Positions 7,105-15,586 of a DNA stretch of 64,000 bases are shown here, in pieces. This DNA is from JALYNX01 sp963780755 (GTDB lineage Bacteria > Actinomycetota > Acidimicrobiia > Spongiisociales > ZC4RG35). The number at the start of each line of letters is the position of its first letter. Within the stretch, counting starts at the first letter, position 1. The stretch spans positions 248,001 through 312,000 of the forward strand of contig CAWACX010000002.1 of NCBI GenBank assembly GCA_963780755.1, given 5' to 3'. The notes under the pieces were generated by a model, which was not told the origin of the DNA, ran no database searches, and saw nothing but the letters and a program-made list of their open reading frames with translations. The position numbers were made by a program, and so were the translations under genes.

Positions 7105-8837
7105 TGTTGCTGCGAATCATCAGGGACTACTTGAGGCCATACAAGCGGTGGCTGCTGATCGTGGTCGCTCTTCAGTTGGTGGCCACCATCGCCAATCTCT
7201 ACCTGCCCAGCCTCAACGCCGACATCATCGACAACGGGGTCATCACCGGCGACACCGACTACATCATCCGTGTCGGCCTGGTGATGCTCGGGGTGTCGCT
7301 GGTGCAGGTCGCCTGCACGATTGTCGCCGTCTACTTCGGGGCCAAGACCGCCATGGGATTCGGCCGGGACCTCCGCTCCTCGATCTTCAGCCATGTCGGC
7401 AGCTTCTCCAGCAAGGAAATGGCCCGGTTCGGCGCCCCGTCCCTCATCACCAGGAACACCAACGACGTCATGCAGGTGCAGACACTGGTCTTCATGGGGC
7501 TCACCCTCATGGTGATGGCCCCGATCATGATGGTTGGCGGGGTGATCATGGCTCTGCGCGAGGACATCGGCCTTGCCTGGCTGGTCGCAGTCGCGGTGCC
7601 GGTGTTGGCCGTCGCCATCGGCTTCATCGTCTCCCGAATGATCCCCTCCTACCGCCGGATGCAGGGGGACATCGACACCGTCAATCGGGTGCTGCGGGAG
7701 CAGACGACCGGGATCCGGGTCCTCCGGGCCTTCGTCAGGGAGCCGTTCGAGGCCGAGCGCTTCGGCCGGGCCAACAGGGAGCTGACCGATGTCTCGATCA
7801 CGGTTGGCCGCTGGATGGCCGCCCTGTTCCCGGTAGTGATCCTGGTGTTGAACCTGTCCAGCGTCGCCGTTCTCTGGTTCGGGGGAATGCGGGTCGATGC
7901 CGGCGTCATGGAGATCGGATCGCTCACGGCATTCCTCTCCTATCTGATCCAAATCCTGATGTCGGTGATGATGGCCACCTTCATGCTGGTCATGGTCCCC
8001 CGGGCCTCGGTCAGCTCCGAGCGCATCGCCGAGGTCCTCGACACCGACTCGTCCGTGGTGCCTCCACCCTCCGGAGTGACCGAGGTCGAGGGGCGGAGCC
8101 TGTTGCAGGTCAGCAACGTGGAGTTCAGCTATCCGGGCGCCAGCCACCCGGTCCTGGAGAACATCTCGTTCTCGGCGCTGCCCGGGCAGACCACGGCCAT
8201 CGTCGGGTCGACCGGCGCCGGCAAGACCACTCTTCTCAACCTGATTCCCCGGCTCTTCGACTCGACCGCGGGTTCGGTCGCGGTGGACGGAGTCGACGTG
8301 CGCGACATGGACCCCGACACCCTGTGGTCCAAGATCGGTCTCGTCCCCCAAAAGCCCTACTTGTTTTCTGGGACCGTCGCCTCCAACCTCCGTTACGGCA
8401 AGCCCGACGCCACGGACGAGGAGATCTGGGCTGCCCTCGAGATCGCCCAGGCCCGTGACTTCGTCGAGGCCATGCCGGAAGGGCTGGAAGCTCCGATCGC
8501 CCAGGGCGGGACCAATGTCTCCGGTGGTCAGCGCCAGCGCCTTGCCATCGCCCGGGCCGTCATCCGCAAACCCGAGATCTACCTCTTCGACGACTCGTTC
8601 TCGGCACTCGACCTGGCAACAGACGCCCGGCTCCGCCGCGCCCTCCGCCCGATCACCGCCGAGGCCACGGTGGTGATCGTGGCCCAGCGGGTGTCCACCA
8701 TCGCCGACGCCGACCAGATCATCGTTCTCGAGGATGGCGAGATCGTCGGGATGGGCTCACACGAGGCGTTGCTCGCGACCTGCCCGACCTATGTCGAGAT
8801 CGTCGAATCACAGCTCAGGGCGGAGGTGGCGTCGTGA
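7104..8837 (+). CDS. ABC exporter half-transporter, degenerate-site subunit
   Basis: A 577-residue fusion of a six-helix exporter membrane domain (residues 1-310) and an ATPase domain. Walker A is GSTGAGKTT, the signature is VSGGQRQR, and Walker B is IYLFDDSFSALD. The usual catalytic Glu after the Walker B Asp is replaced by Asp. That substitution marks the non-catalytic site of heterodimeric exporters such as TM287/288 and BmrCD. Its intact VSGGQ signature would complete the catalytic site of the partner encoded next. It overlaps the partner by GTGA. Substrate is likely a drug or lipid, inferred from TetR linkage. Confidence 0.92.
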   Translation: MLLRIIRDYLRPYKRWLLIVVALQLVATIANLYLPSLNADIIDNGVITGDTDYIIRVGLVMLGVSLVQVACTIVAVYFGAKTAMGFGRDLRSSIFSHVGSFSSKEMARFGAPSLITRNTNDVMQVQTLVFMGLTLMVMAPIMMVGGVIMALREDIGLAWLVAVAVPVLAVAIGFIVSRMIPSYRRMQGDIDTVNRVLREQTTGIRVLRAFVREPFEAERFGRANRELTDVSITVGRWMAALFPVVILVLNLSSVAVLWFGGMRVDAGVMEIGSLTAFLSYLIQILMSVMMATFMLVMVPRASVSSERIAEVLDTDSSVVPPPSGVTEVEGRSLLQVSNVEFSYPGASHPVLENISFSALPGQTTAIVGSTGAGKTTLLNLIPRLFDSTAGSVAVDGVDVRDMDPDTLWSKIGLVPQKPYLFSGTVASNLRYGKPDATDEEIWAALEIAQARDFVEAMPEGLEAPIAQGGTNVSGGQRQRLAIARAVIRKPEIYLFDDSFSALDLATDARLRRALRPITAEATVVIVAQRVSTIADADQIIVLEDGEIVGMGSHEALLATCPTYVEIVESQLRAEVAS

Positions 8838-10810
8838 GCGACCGGACGATGAAGACCACTGAGCGGATCCAGGCCCAACCCGGCCCGGGGCGGGGCCCGT
8901 TCGGTGGGGGCATGATCGGCCAGAAGTCCCTCGATTTCGGGCCGTCGGCGAAGCGGCTCCTCGCGCGCCTCCGACCGGAACGGCTCAAGCTCATCGGGGT
9001 GTTCACCGCGGCAATCTTCAGCGTTGGGTTGGCCGCCATCGGCCCCAAAGTCCTGGGGCGTGCCACCGACCTCATCTTCGCCGGGGTCGTCGGCAAGCAG
9101 TTCCCGGCGGGAATCACCCAGGAACAGGCGATCGCCGGGGCACAGGCGGCCGGTCAGACCCAGATCGCCGAGCTCCTGTCCGGTGTGGACTTCGTGCCGG
9201 GCCAGGGAGTCGACTTCGCGGCGGTGGGGACCGTCCTCCTCGTAGTGGTCGCCATCTACGCGGTATCGGCGGCGCTCGGCTACCTGCAGGGTTTCTTCCT
9301 CAACGACGTGGTACAAGGGACCATCTACCGGTTGCGGGCCGACGTCGAGGACAAGCTGAACCGACTCCCCCTTCGCTACTTCGACCGTCAGCCCCGGGGT
9401 GAGCTGCTGAGTCGGGTGACCAACGACATCGACAACGTGTCTCAGAGCCTGCAGCAGACGATGAGCCAAATGCTGACCTCATTGCTCACCATCATCTTCG
9501 TGGTCGGGATGATGTTCTGGATCTCGCCCACGCTGGCCCTGATCGCCCTCATCACGATCCCGGTGACGATGGTGGTGGCAGGGACTGTGATGCGTCGCTC
9601 CCAGGGTCACTTCGTCATGCAGTGGCGTCAGACCGGTGCCCTCAACGCACGGATCGAAGAGGCGTTCACCGGCCATTCACTGGTCAAAGTGTTCGGGCGC
9701 CAGCACGAGGTGCAGGAGTTGTTCGAGGTCGACAACGACGGCGTCTACGAGGCCAGCTTCAAGGCCCAGTTCCTATCCGGGTTGATCATGCCGATCATGA
9801 TGTTCATCGGGAACCTGAACTACGTCGTGATCGCGGTTCTCGGTGGGCTCCGGGTCGCCAGTGGCACGATGAGCCTCGGCGACGTGCAGGCGTTCATCCA
9901 GTACTCCCGCCAGTTCTCACAGCCCCTGACCCAGGTCGCCTCGATGATCAACCTCCTCCAGTCCGGCGTCGCATCCGCGGAGCGGGTCTTCGAGCTCCTC
10001 GACGCCGACGAAGAGGTCTCCGACGACGATCGACCGGAGATGGTCGACGACCCCCACGGGCGGGTCGCATTCGAGAGCGTCTCCTTCCGCTATGACGAGG
10101 ACCGGCCCTTGATCGAGGACCTATCTCTCAAAGTCGAGCCCGGGCAGACGGTGGCGATCGTGGGCCCCACCGGGGCAGGGAAGACCACCTTGGTCAACCT
10201 GATCATGCGGTTCTACGAGTTGGACTCGGGTCGGATCACCCTCGACGGCATCGACATCTCCCACATGCGCAGGGCGGACCTCCGCTCCGAGATCGGGATG
10301 GTCCTCCAGGACACCTGGCTCTTCAAGGGGACGATCCGGGACAACATCGCCTACGGGCGGCCCGATGCCTCGGAAGACGAGATCATGGAGGCGGCGCGGG
10401 CCACCTTCGTCGATCGCTTCGTTCACAGCCTGCCCGAGGGCTACGAGACGATGATCGACGACGAGGGGAGCAATGTCAGCGCCGGGGAGAAGCAGCTGAT
10501 CACGATCGCCCGGGCCTTCCTGGCGAACCCGGCGCTGCTGATCCTCGACGAGGCGACGAGCTCGGTCGACACCCGGACCGAGTTGCTGCTCCAGCACGCG
10601 ATGGCGGCGCTTCGCAGCGACCGGACCAGTTTCGTGATCGCTCACCGGCTGTCGACGATCCGGGACGCCGACGTGATCCTGGTCATGGAGCAGGGCCGAA
10701 TCGTCGAGCAGGGCAACCACGCCGACCTGATGGCCCGGGGTGGGGCCTATGCCGCCCTCTACAACTCCCAGTTCAGCGGCGGCATCGAGGACCTAGAAGA
10801 AGCCTCTTGA
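8834..10810 (+). CDS. ABC exporter half-transporter, catalytic subunit
   Basis: A 658-residue partner of the preceding subunit. It has an extra N-terminal segment of about 50 Gly/Arg-rich residues. It also has an insertion of roughly 45 residues between the first two membrane helices (around residues 75-120), which is periplasmic by topology. The ATPase domain has Walker A GPTGAGKTT, Walker B LLILDEATSSVD with the catalytic Glu, and an altered signature NVSAGEKQL instead of LSGGQ. Altered signature here plus altered Walker B in the partner leaves exactly one complete ATP site, the pattern of a heterodimer. The stop codon lies inside a long inverted repeat. Confidence 0.93.
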   Translation: MSDRTMKTTERIQAQPGPGRGPFGGGMIGQKSLDFGPSAKRLLARLRPERLKLIGVFTAAIFSVGLAAIGPKVLGRATDLIFAGVVGKQFPAGITQEQAIAGAQAAGQTQIAELLSGVDFVPGQGVDFAAVGTVLLVVVAIYAVSAALGYLQGFFLNDVVQGTIYRLRADVEDKLNRLPLRYFDRQPRGELLSRVTNDIDNVSQSLQQTMSQMLTSLLTIIFVVGMMFWISPTLALIALITIPVTMVVAGTVMRRSQGHFVMQWRQTGALNARIEEAFTGHSLVKVFGRQHEVQELFEVDNDGVYEASFKAQFLSGLIMPIMMFIGNLNYVVIAVLGGLRVASGTMSLGDVQAFIQYSRQFSQPLTQVASMINLLQSGVASAERVFELLDADEEVSDDDRPEMVDDPHGRVAFESVSFRYDEDRPLIEDLSLKVEPGQTVAIVGPTGAGKTTLVNLIMRFYELDSGRITLDGIDISHMRRADLRSEIGMVLQDTWLFKGTIRDNIAYGRPDASEDEIMEAARATFVDRFVHSLPEGYETMIDDEGSNVSAGEKQLITIARAFLANPALLILDEATSSVDTRTELLLQHAMAALRSDRTSFVIAHRLSTIRDADVILVMEQGRIVEQGNHADLMARGGAYAALYNSQFSGGIEDLEEAS

Positions 10811-10958
10811 ATTCGGGCCGACTTCGCCCTTCGGTCAGGGTTCGCCAATCGCGCGAGTGAACGCTCCTGCTCGCTAGAACACCTCGGGCGAACAGACGCC
10901 GGTCGGCCCGGGCTGCCGCTCCAAGGCGAGTCCTTCGCTTAAGTCGGCCGGCACTCAA
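10807..10958. repeat. 152-nt nested inverted repeat spanning two convergent stop codons
   Basis: The outer arms, 10807-10824 and 10941-10958, pair at 15 of 18 positions, including nine contiguous (GGCCGACTT with AAGTCGGCC). Inside are GTTCGCC (10840-10846) with GGCGAAC (10887-10893), and GCGAG (10853-10857) with CTCGC (10870-10874). The ABC stop TGA (10808-10810) and the exonuclease stop (10955-10957) both lie in the outer arms. It could act as a bidirectional terminator. There is no U-tract. Confidence 0.65.
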
Positions 10959-11827
10959 TCCCTCCAGCGGTGCACCCGGATCCCCTCGGCCTCCGGGCCC
11001 AGCGTGGCGCAGAACTCCTCGAATCGTTCCTTGGGGACGCCCTTCCACTCCAGGTCGGCCAAGCTCTCCTCGATGGGAACGTCGAAGCGGAGGGTGGTCA
11101 GCTCGCGATAGAGGTGGGCCAGTTCCTGGTTCGAGGCCAGCGTGAGAGCCAGCTTCTCGGCGCTTCTCACCGTGACCTCCCAGTCCGCCGCCGACGACGG
11201 GATCAACTCGAGCCGGGGATAACGGGCCAGGACCGCCGCCGTCGACTTCGCCCCCCATCCCGGCAGGCCGGGGACCCCGTCGGCGGTGTCACCGACCAGG
11301 GCCAGGTAGTCAGGGATCGACTCGGGATGGACCCCGAACTTCTCCACCACCGCGGCCTCGTCGTACATCTTCTGCTCCCTGCGGTTGTAGGTGACGATGC
11401 GGTCGCCGATGACCAGCTGGCTCATGTCCTTGTCGGGAGTGGCGATCACCACCTGGTCCACTTCCTCGACCCACCTGATCGCCGCGGTGGCGATGGCGTC
11501 GTCCGCCTCGAAATCGATGTTGCGCCAGACCACCACCCCCAGCGCCTCCAGCGCCGCCTCGGCGATCGGGAACTGGCGGAGGAGCCCGACATCCATGCCG
11601 GCCGACGACTTGTAGGCAGGGAACATGTCGTTGCGGAAGGACTCGATCACGGTGTCGAAGCTGGCCGCGATATGAGTCACTCCATCACGGAGGAAAGCGA
11701 GCGTGGACATCATGATCCCGATCGTGGCCTTGAGGTCCTGGCCGTCCGGCCCCGGCATTTCGTCCCGGTTGGGGTTGAAATGGGCACGAAACAGCTCGTA
11801 GGTACCATCGAGGAGGTGGAGACGCAC
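10955..11827 (-). CDS. 5'-3' exonuclease, flap-endonuclease-like
   Basis: A 290-residue PIN-fold 5'-3' exonuclease related to the N-terminal domain of DNA polymerase I and to ExoIX. Acidic metal-site motifs are visible: HLLDGTYELFRAH at the N-terminus, DFEADDAIATAA and ATPDKDMSQLV. They are followed by the helix-3-turn-helix region VGDTADGVPGLPGWGAKST. The frame is open far upstream, but GTG at 11827 gives the canonical N-terminus, and a TAGGAT -10 ends 7 nt before it. Its 5' end overlaps that of the divergent gene by 12 nt. Confidence 0.88.
   Translation of the reverse strand: MRLHLLDGTYELFRAHFNPNRDEMPGPDGQDLKATIGIMMSTLAFLRDGVTHIAASFDTVIESFRNDMFPAYKSSAGMDVGLLRQFPIAEAALEALGVVVWRNIDFEADDAIATAAIRWVEEVDQVVIATPDKDMSQLVIGDRIVTYNRREQKMYDEAAVVEKFGVHPESIPDYLALVGDTADGVPGLPGWGAKSTAAVLARYPRLELIPSSAADWEVTVRSAEKLALTLASNQELAHLYRELTTLRFDVPIEESLADLEWKGVPKERFEEFCATLGPEAEGIRVHRWRD
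11803..11808 (+). promoter_or_regulatory. -10 box of the helical hypothetical gene
   Basis: TACCAT with 7 nt to GTG 11816. It lies inside the first codons of the divergent exonuclease gene. Confidence 0.5.
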
Positions 11828-12169
11828 GAGTCGAATCCTAAGCCAGATGGCGAGCCCGACCCCTGGGATACCGTCAGTTCCGAGTTCGGGTCTCTCGGAG
11901 ATCGCCTCAAGGAGACGTATCGACGCGTGGCGTCGGACAAGGGGCCGACCGAAGATGACATCAAGGGCGCCTTTGCGACCCTGTTGGGCGCCTGGGACCA
12001 GGTGGCGGAGTCGGTGTCGCACGCCCTCCATGACCCCGAGACCAGAGAGCACCTGAAGAAGGCAGCCAGTTCGTTCGCGACCGCCCTGGGGACCACGATC
12101 ACGGACCTCGGCGACGAGTTCAAGAAGACGGCGGCCCCCGAGGACGCCCCTGATGACGGGAACAGCTGA
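11816..12169 (+). CDS. Small helical hypothetical protein
   Basis: A 117-residue charged protein without cysteine, signal peptide or membrane segment. Most of it is predicted amphipathic helix: FGSLGDRLKETYRRVA, then DIKGAFATLLGAWDQVAESV, then HLKKAASSFATALGTTI. The frame extends to an ATG at 11780, but a TACCAT -10 box ends 7 nt before GTG 11816, so I choose that start. It resembles conserved actinobacterial hypotheticals; I recognise no named domain. Its 3' end overlaps the rhodanese start by 17 nt, so the two are probably co-transcribed. Confidence 0.65.
   Translation: METHESNPKPDGEPDPWDTVSSEFGSLGDRLKETYRRVASDKGPTEDDIKGAFATLLGAWDQVAESVSHALHDPETREHLKKAASSFATALGTTITDLGDEFKKTAAPEDAPDDGNS
11835..11840 (-). 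promoter_or_regulatory. -10 box of the exonuclease gene
   Basis: TAGGAT on the minus strand with 7 nt to GTG 11827. It lies inside the first codons of the divergent plus-strand gene. Confidence 0.55.
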
Positions 12170-12965
12170 TCCCCTGATCTCCGCAGCCGAGTTGGAGGAC
12201 CGACTGGACGAGGTGGTCGTCTGTGACCTGCGCTGGTCGCTGACCGATCCCGACCACGGCATCGCCGCATACCAAGCCGGGCACATCCCGGGCGCCGTCT
12301 TCGTCGACCTCGATCGCGACCTAGCCGGACCTCCGGGTGACGGCCGACACCCTCTGCCCGCTGTGGAGGACTTCGTCACGCTGCTCGGAGCCCTGGGCAT
12401 CGACCGTGATGCCGAGGTAGTGGTCTACGACGATGCCGGTGGAGCAGTTGCGGCCCGGATGTGGTGGATGCTGAGGTCGATCGGGCACGGGTCGGCCCGT
12501 ATCCTCGACGGTGGTCTGGCGGCATGGACGGGCGCCGGATTCCCGGTGAGCCGAGAGCCGTCTTTCAGGCCAGCCACCACCTACCCACAGGTCCAAGGTT
12601 TCGACGGCGTCGTGCGGAGGGAGGATCTCGAGGGTCGCCCGCTGATCGACGTCCGGGCTCCGGAGCGCTACCGGGGCGACGTGGAGCCGGTGGACCCCAA
12701 GGCCGGGCACATCCCGGGTGCGTTGAATTTCCCCCTGGCCGGCAACCTCGGTCCCGACGGCCGCTTCCTGACGCCCGACGAGCTGCGGCTCCGCTATCGG
12801 GATGCCCCCGCCGACACCGTGATCTCCTGTGGCAGCGGGATCAACGCCTGTCATTCAGCATTGGCGATGCTGCTGGCGGGCCGACCGATGCCTGAGATAT
12901 ATATCGGCTCGTTCTCGGACTGGTCGCGTCAGGACCTGCCGGTCTCGGTGGGCGACAGCCCTTGA
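12153..12965 (+). CDS. Sulfurtransferase with tandem rhodanese domains
   Basis: A 270-residue two-domain rhodanese of the thiosulfate/3-mercaptopyruvate sulfurtransferase type. The N-terminal domain is inactive: DLRWSLTDPDHG, then AYQAGHIPGAVFVDLD, with no loop cysteine. The C-terminal domain has the persulfide-forming Cys in VISCGSGINACHSALAM, preceded by AGHIPGALNFP. The CGSG loop suggests a 3-mercaptopyruvate-type enzyme, but substrate assignment from the loop is only indicative. It is coupled to the downstream gene by a TTGA overlap. Confidence 0.9.
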   Translation: MTGTADPLISAAELEDRLDEVVVCDLRWSLTDPDHGIAAYQAGHIPGAVFVDLDRDLAGPPGDGRHPLPAVEDFVTLLGALGIDRDAEVVVYDDAGGAVAARMWWMLRSIGHGSARILDGGLAAWTGAGFPVSREPSFRPATTYPQVQGFDGVVRREDLEGRPLIDVRAPERYRGDVEPVDPKAGHIPGALNFPLAGNLGPDGRFLTPDELRLRYRDAPADTVISCGSGINACHSALAMLLAGRPMPEIYIGSFSDWSRQDLPVSVGDSP

Positions 12966-13921
12966 TCGCCGCTCAGGCCCTGGAGGCAATCGAGTCGTCG
13001 GATGTCGACCAACTCCTTCGCCTCGTCGACGGGTTGTGCAAGGCGCGGGAGTGGGACGATCTCATCGAGCTCCGCAACCGGTGCCGGGAGGCTGTTGGGC
13101 GTGGGAAGCAGGTGTGGGGCGTCGAGGAGCACATTCGGTACCGCCTCGCCCTCGAGGCGCCCCCCGAGCGCGCCGGGCCGGTGGTTTCCGAAGGGCAGGC
13201 CCGCTTCGCGTTGGGCCCGCTCGCCGAGGTCGCAGCGAGCACCAAGAGCTTCTCCGAGCTGGAGCCCTACCTCGAAGCCGGCCCGGAGAAGATGACCCTG
13301 GCCGCGGAGCGGGTGGTGCGTGGAGAGGCCGTCGATCTCGCCTCGCTCGAGTTGCCCGGAGCTCTTCTCCCATGGGAACCGGCGTATCAGGTGGCTACTT
13401 ATCACCGAGACCGGGTGGAAGCGCCCTCACCACAGGTCCCGGAGTTGGCCGCTGTCGAGCTCCCCATTCAGGTCGAGCTGATCGAGGACCTGCCGTCGGA
13501 GGCTGCCCTCGGTGACCTGGTCATGCCCTGGACCGATCAGTCAAACGGCCGCTGCCAGACCTCCGCCGTCACCGGTGGCCCGCTCGAGGCGATACGGGCG
13601 CTTGGTGCGGGCGAGGCGCGGGTCGGGTCCCTCGGCACCGGGCAGGGGCTGGCTTGGATGGGTTGGGCCGCGGCTTCCGGCGGGGCCCATGGCCGAAGGC
13701 GGGGCGCGGCGGCGGGGAGGCACCTGGCGTGGTGGGTGACATCGGTCCTTGCCGACGTGGAGTGGCCTGCCGCCCCCGATCTGGTGGAGGCGGCCGCCTC
13801 CCGGTTCGAGTGGGCCTGGTTCGACGACGGGAGCCCGAGCACCGGCTGGGCGCTCCGGCTCGCCATCGCAGACCCTGAGGAAGGCGTGGCTTGGGCGGTG
13901 TCGGCCAACGACTCGGAGTGA
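12962..13921 (+). CDS. Conserved hypothetical protein
   Basis: A 319-residue soluble protein that I do not recognise. The N-terminal third is helical (residues 1-45, then KQVWGVEEHIRYRLALEAP). The middle contains a long acidic, proline-rich stretch, and the C-terminal third is Ala/Gly/Trp-rich (LAWMGWAAASGGAHGRRRG, then HLAWWVTSVLADVEWP). The start is TTG at 12962, overlapping the rhodanese stop as TTGA. No catalytic motif is evident. A nested-hairpin element lies 6 nt after the stop. Confidence 0.6.
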   Translation: MIAAQALEAIESSDVDQLLRLVDGLCKAREWDDLIELRNRCREAVGRGKQVWGVEEHIRYRLALEAPPERAGPVVSEGQARFALGPLAEVAASTKSFSELEPYLEAGPEKMTLAAERVVRGEAVDLASLELPGALLPWEPAYQVATYHRDRVEAPSPQVPELAAVELPIQVELIEDLPSEAALGDLVMPWTDQSNGRCQTSAVTGGPLEAIRALGAGEARVGSLGTGQGLAWMGWAAASGGAHGRRRGAAAGRHLAWWVTSVLADVEWPAAPDLVEAAASRFEWAWFDDGSPSTGWALRLAIADPEEGVAWAVSANDSE

Positions 13922-13927
13922 CCGCAC

Positions 13928-13978
13928 CGTAATTGGGATCAAAAGGTCTGCCAGAAGACCTTCTTCGTCTCAATTACG
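13928..13978. repeat. 51-nt nested-hairpin element (copy A)
   Basis: Outer arms are CGTAATTG (13928-13935) and CAATTACG (13971-13978); pairing extends to 10 of 11 with one mismatch. The inner stem AAGGTCT (13943-13949) / AGACCTT (13956-13962) is perfect with a 6-nt loop. It lies between the stop codons of convergent genes. It probably terminates both transcripts and resembles copies B and C in size and layout. Confidence 0.7.
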
Positions 13979-13984
13979 CAGGCG

Positions 13985-15511
13985 TCACGCCACCTGCACG
14001 CTCACCGTGTGCCAGCCGGTGGCCCCGTTGGGGGCGGGGGGAACGATCTCGTCGGTCTGGGTGTCACCCTCACCGTCGGTGGCCCGCACCCTGACCTGAT
14101 AGGCCCCCGGTGAAGGGTCCCAATCGACCACCCACTGCCGCCAACTGTTGTCGGAGAGAGATTCGGACAGTTCGGCCTCCACCCAATCGGCGTCTTCGCC
14201 GAGTTGGACCTCGACCCTCGATATCCCCCGGTGCGGGGCCCACGCCACCCCGGCGACCTGTCGCGGGCCGGCCTCGAGCCGGGCGCCGTCGGGCACCGTG
14301 TCGATACGGCTCTGGGTCTTGACCGGCGCCTCCTTGGACCAGCCCCTCGGGATCCAGTAAGCGTCGAAGGAGTCCCAGCGGGTCAGTTCGACCTCGGAGA
14401 TCCACTTGGTGGCAGATACGTATCCGTAGAGCCCGGCGACCACCAGCCGCGCCGGGAATCCGTGCTCGAAGGGCAAGGGCTCGTCGTTCATCCCAACTGC
14501 GAGCAGGGCATCGCGACCGTCATAGGCGGCCTCGAGGGGAAACCCGACGGTGAAGTCGTCGACCGACCGGCCAACGATCTGCTCGGCACCCTCTACGACA
14601 CCGGCCCGATCGAGTAATTCGGAGAGGGGCACTCCCAGCCATTTCGCGTTGCCCACCAAGCCGCCCCCCACCGGGTTGGAGACACACGACAGGGTGACGT
14701 AACGCTCCACCATGCGCATCTCGAGAAGATCGGCATAAGTGAGCGAATAGGGGCGGTCGACCATCCCGCTGAAGCTCAGAGTCCACTCCGGGAGCTCGAC
14801 CCGGGGCACGGAGATCGCAGTGTCGATCCGGTAGAAGTCGGCATTGGGCGTGATGGTCGGGCTCAAGCCGTCGAGATCGAGCTCGGCCGGGGACGGGAAG
14901 GGGGCCACCGCCTCCGCGGGCGACGGGAGTTGCACCTGGTCCCGTCCCGCGACCACCTGTTTCCCCTTCTCGACGAGGTATCTGCCGACACCGGCGGCGA
15001 CGACCGCCATCCCGACCACCGCGCCGAGGCCGAGGATGAAGCGACGCCGGGACGCATCCGTTGCCTCGGCGACTGCGCCCGCAGGGGCCGGCCCGAGCAG
15101 CCATTGCAGCGCGGCCAGGCCGGTGATCGCCGCCAAACCGGCAGGAATCACCGCCAACGCGAAGCTCACCGCCGGGTCACGGACGGCGGCGAACGCGCCG
15201 AACGCCCCAAACGCGATGAACGCCGCAATGGCGATCGAGAACCAGCGGCGGGCGGCGAGGCCGACCAGGGCACCAACGACGACCGTGACCACGCATATGC
15301 CGATGATGAGCACCGCCTTGTCGGCGGTGCCGAACACCGAGATCGCCCAGTCCTTGACCGGGCCGGGGACCGAGTCGATGACCCAGTTGGCGATGGCCTC
15401 GACCAGGGAGGGGAGGGATGGGAAGAGCCCGGCGGCGAGCTCGGACACTCCTAGGGCGAGTCCGGCGGCCGCGGCCCCGGACAAAGCGTCACGTGTCCTC
15501 GAGGTCGCCAT
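13985..15511 (-). CDS. Membrane-anchored sulfite-oxidase-type molybdoenzyme
   Basis: A 508-residue protein. The N-terminal ~190 residues hold about four or five membrane helices and end with RRRFILGLGAVVGMAVVAAG. The next ~180 residues form the sulfite-oxidase molybdopterin-binding domain, with the molybdenum ligand Cys in YVTLSCVSNPVGGGLVGNA. The C-terminus (VAWAPHRGISRVEVQLG onward) is the Mo-co dimerization Ig-like domain. The reaction is unknown; related proteins oxidize or reduce sulfite or methionine sulfoxide. The start ATG 15511 has a TAACTT -10 box 6 nt upstream. Confidence 0.88.
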   Translation of the reverse strand: MATSRTRDALSGAAAAGLALGVSELAAGLFPSLPSLVEAIANWVIDSVPGPVKDWAISVFGTADKAVLIIGICVVTVVVGALVGLAARRWFSIAIAAFIAFGAFGAFAAVRDPAVSFALAVIPAGLAAITGLAALQWLLGPAPAGAVAEATDASRRRFILGLGAVVGMAVVAAGVGRYLVEKGKQVVAGRDQVQLPSPAEAVAPFPSPAELDLDGLSPTITPNADFYRIDTAISVPRVELPEWTLSFSGMVDRPYSLTYADLLEMRMVERYVTLSCVSNPVGGGLVGNAKWLGVPLSELLDRAGVVEGAEQIVGRSVDDFTVGFPLEAAYDGRDALLAVGMNDEPLPFEHGFPARLVVAGLYGYVSATKWISEVELTRWDSFDAYWIPRGWSKEAPVKTQSRIDTVPDGARLEAGPRQVAGVAWAPHRGISRVEVQLGEDADWVEAELSESLSDNSWRQWVVDWDPSPGAYQVRVRATDGEGDTQTDEIVPPAPNGATGWHTVSVQVA

Positions 15512-15517
15512 CGGGCC

Positions 15518-15523
15518 AAGTTA
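15518..15523 (-). promoter_or_regulatory. -10 box of the molybdoenzyme gene
   Basis: TAACTT on the minus strand, 6 nt before ATG 15511; leaderless architecture. Confidence 0.5.
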
Positions 15524-15574
15524 GGGGTGAAGACGGCCAATCTTCGCCAGTCGGAGCCGAAACGGCCGCTGAGC

Positions 15575-15580
15575 TAGGGT
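15575..15580 (+). promoter_or_regulatory. -10 box of tag
   Basis: TAGGGT, 6 nt before ATG 15587; leaderless architecture. Confidence 0.5.
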
Positions 15581-15586
15581 CGGGCC

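Noticed and set aside
10955..12400. A 481-residue form of the exonuclease starting at 12400
   Set aside because: The extra N-terminus is Arg/Ser-rich, antisense to the helical protein and the rhodanese, and bypasses the GTG start with its own -10 box.
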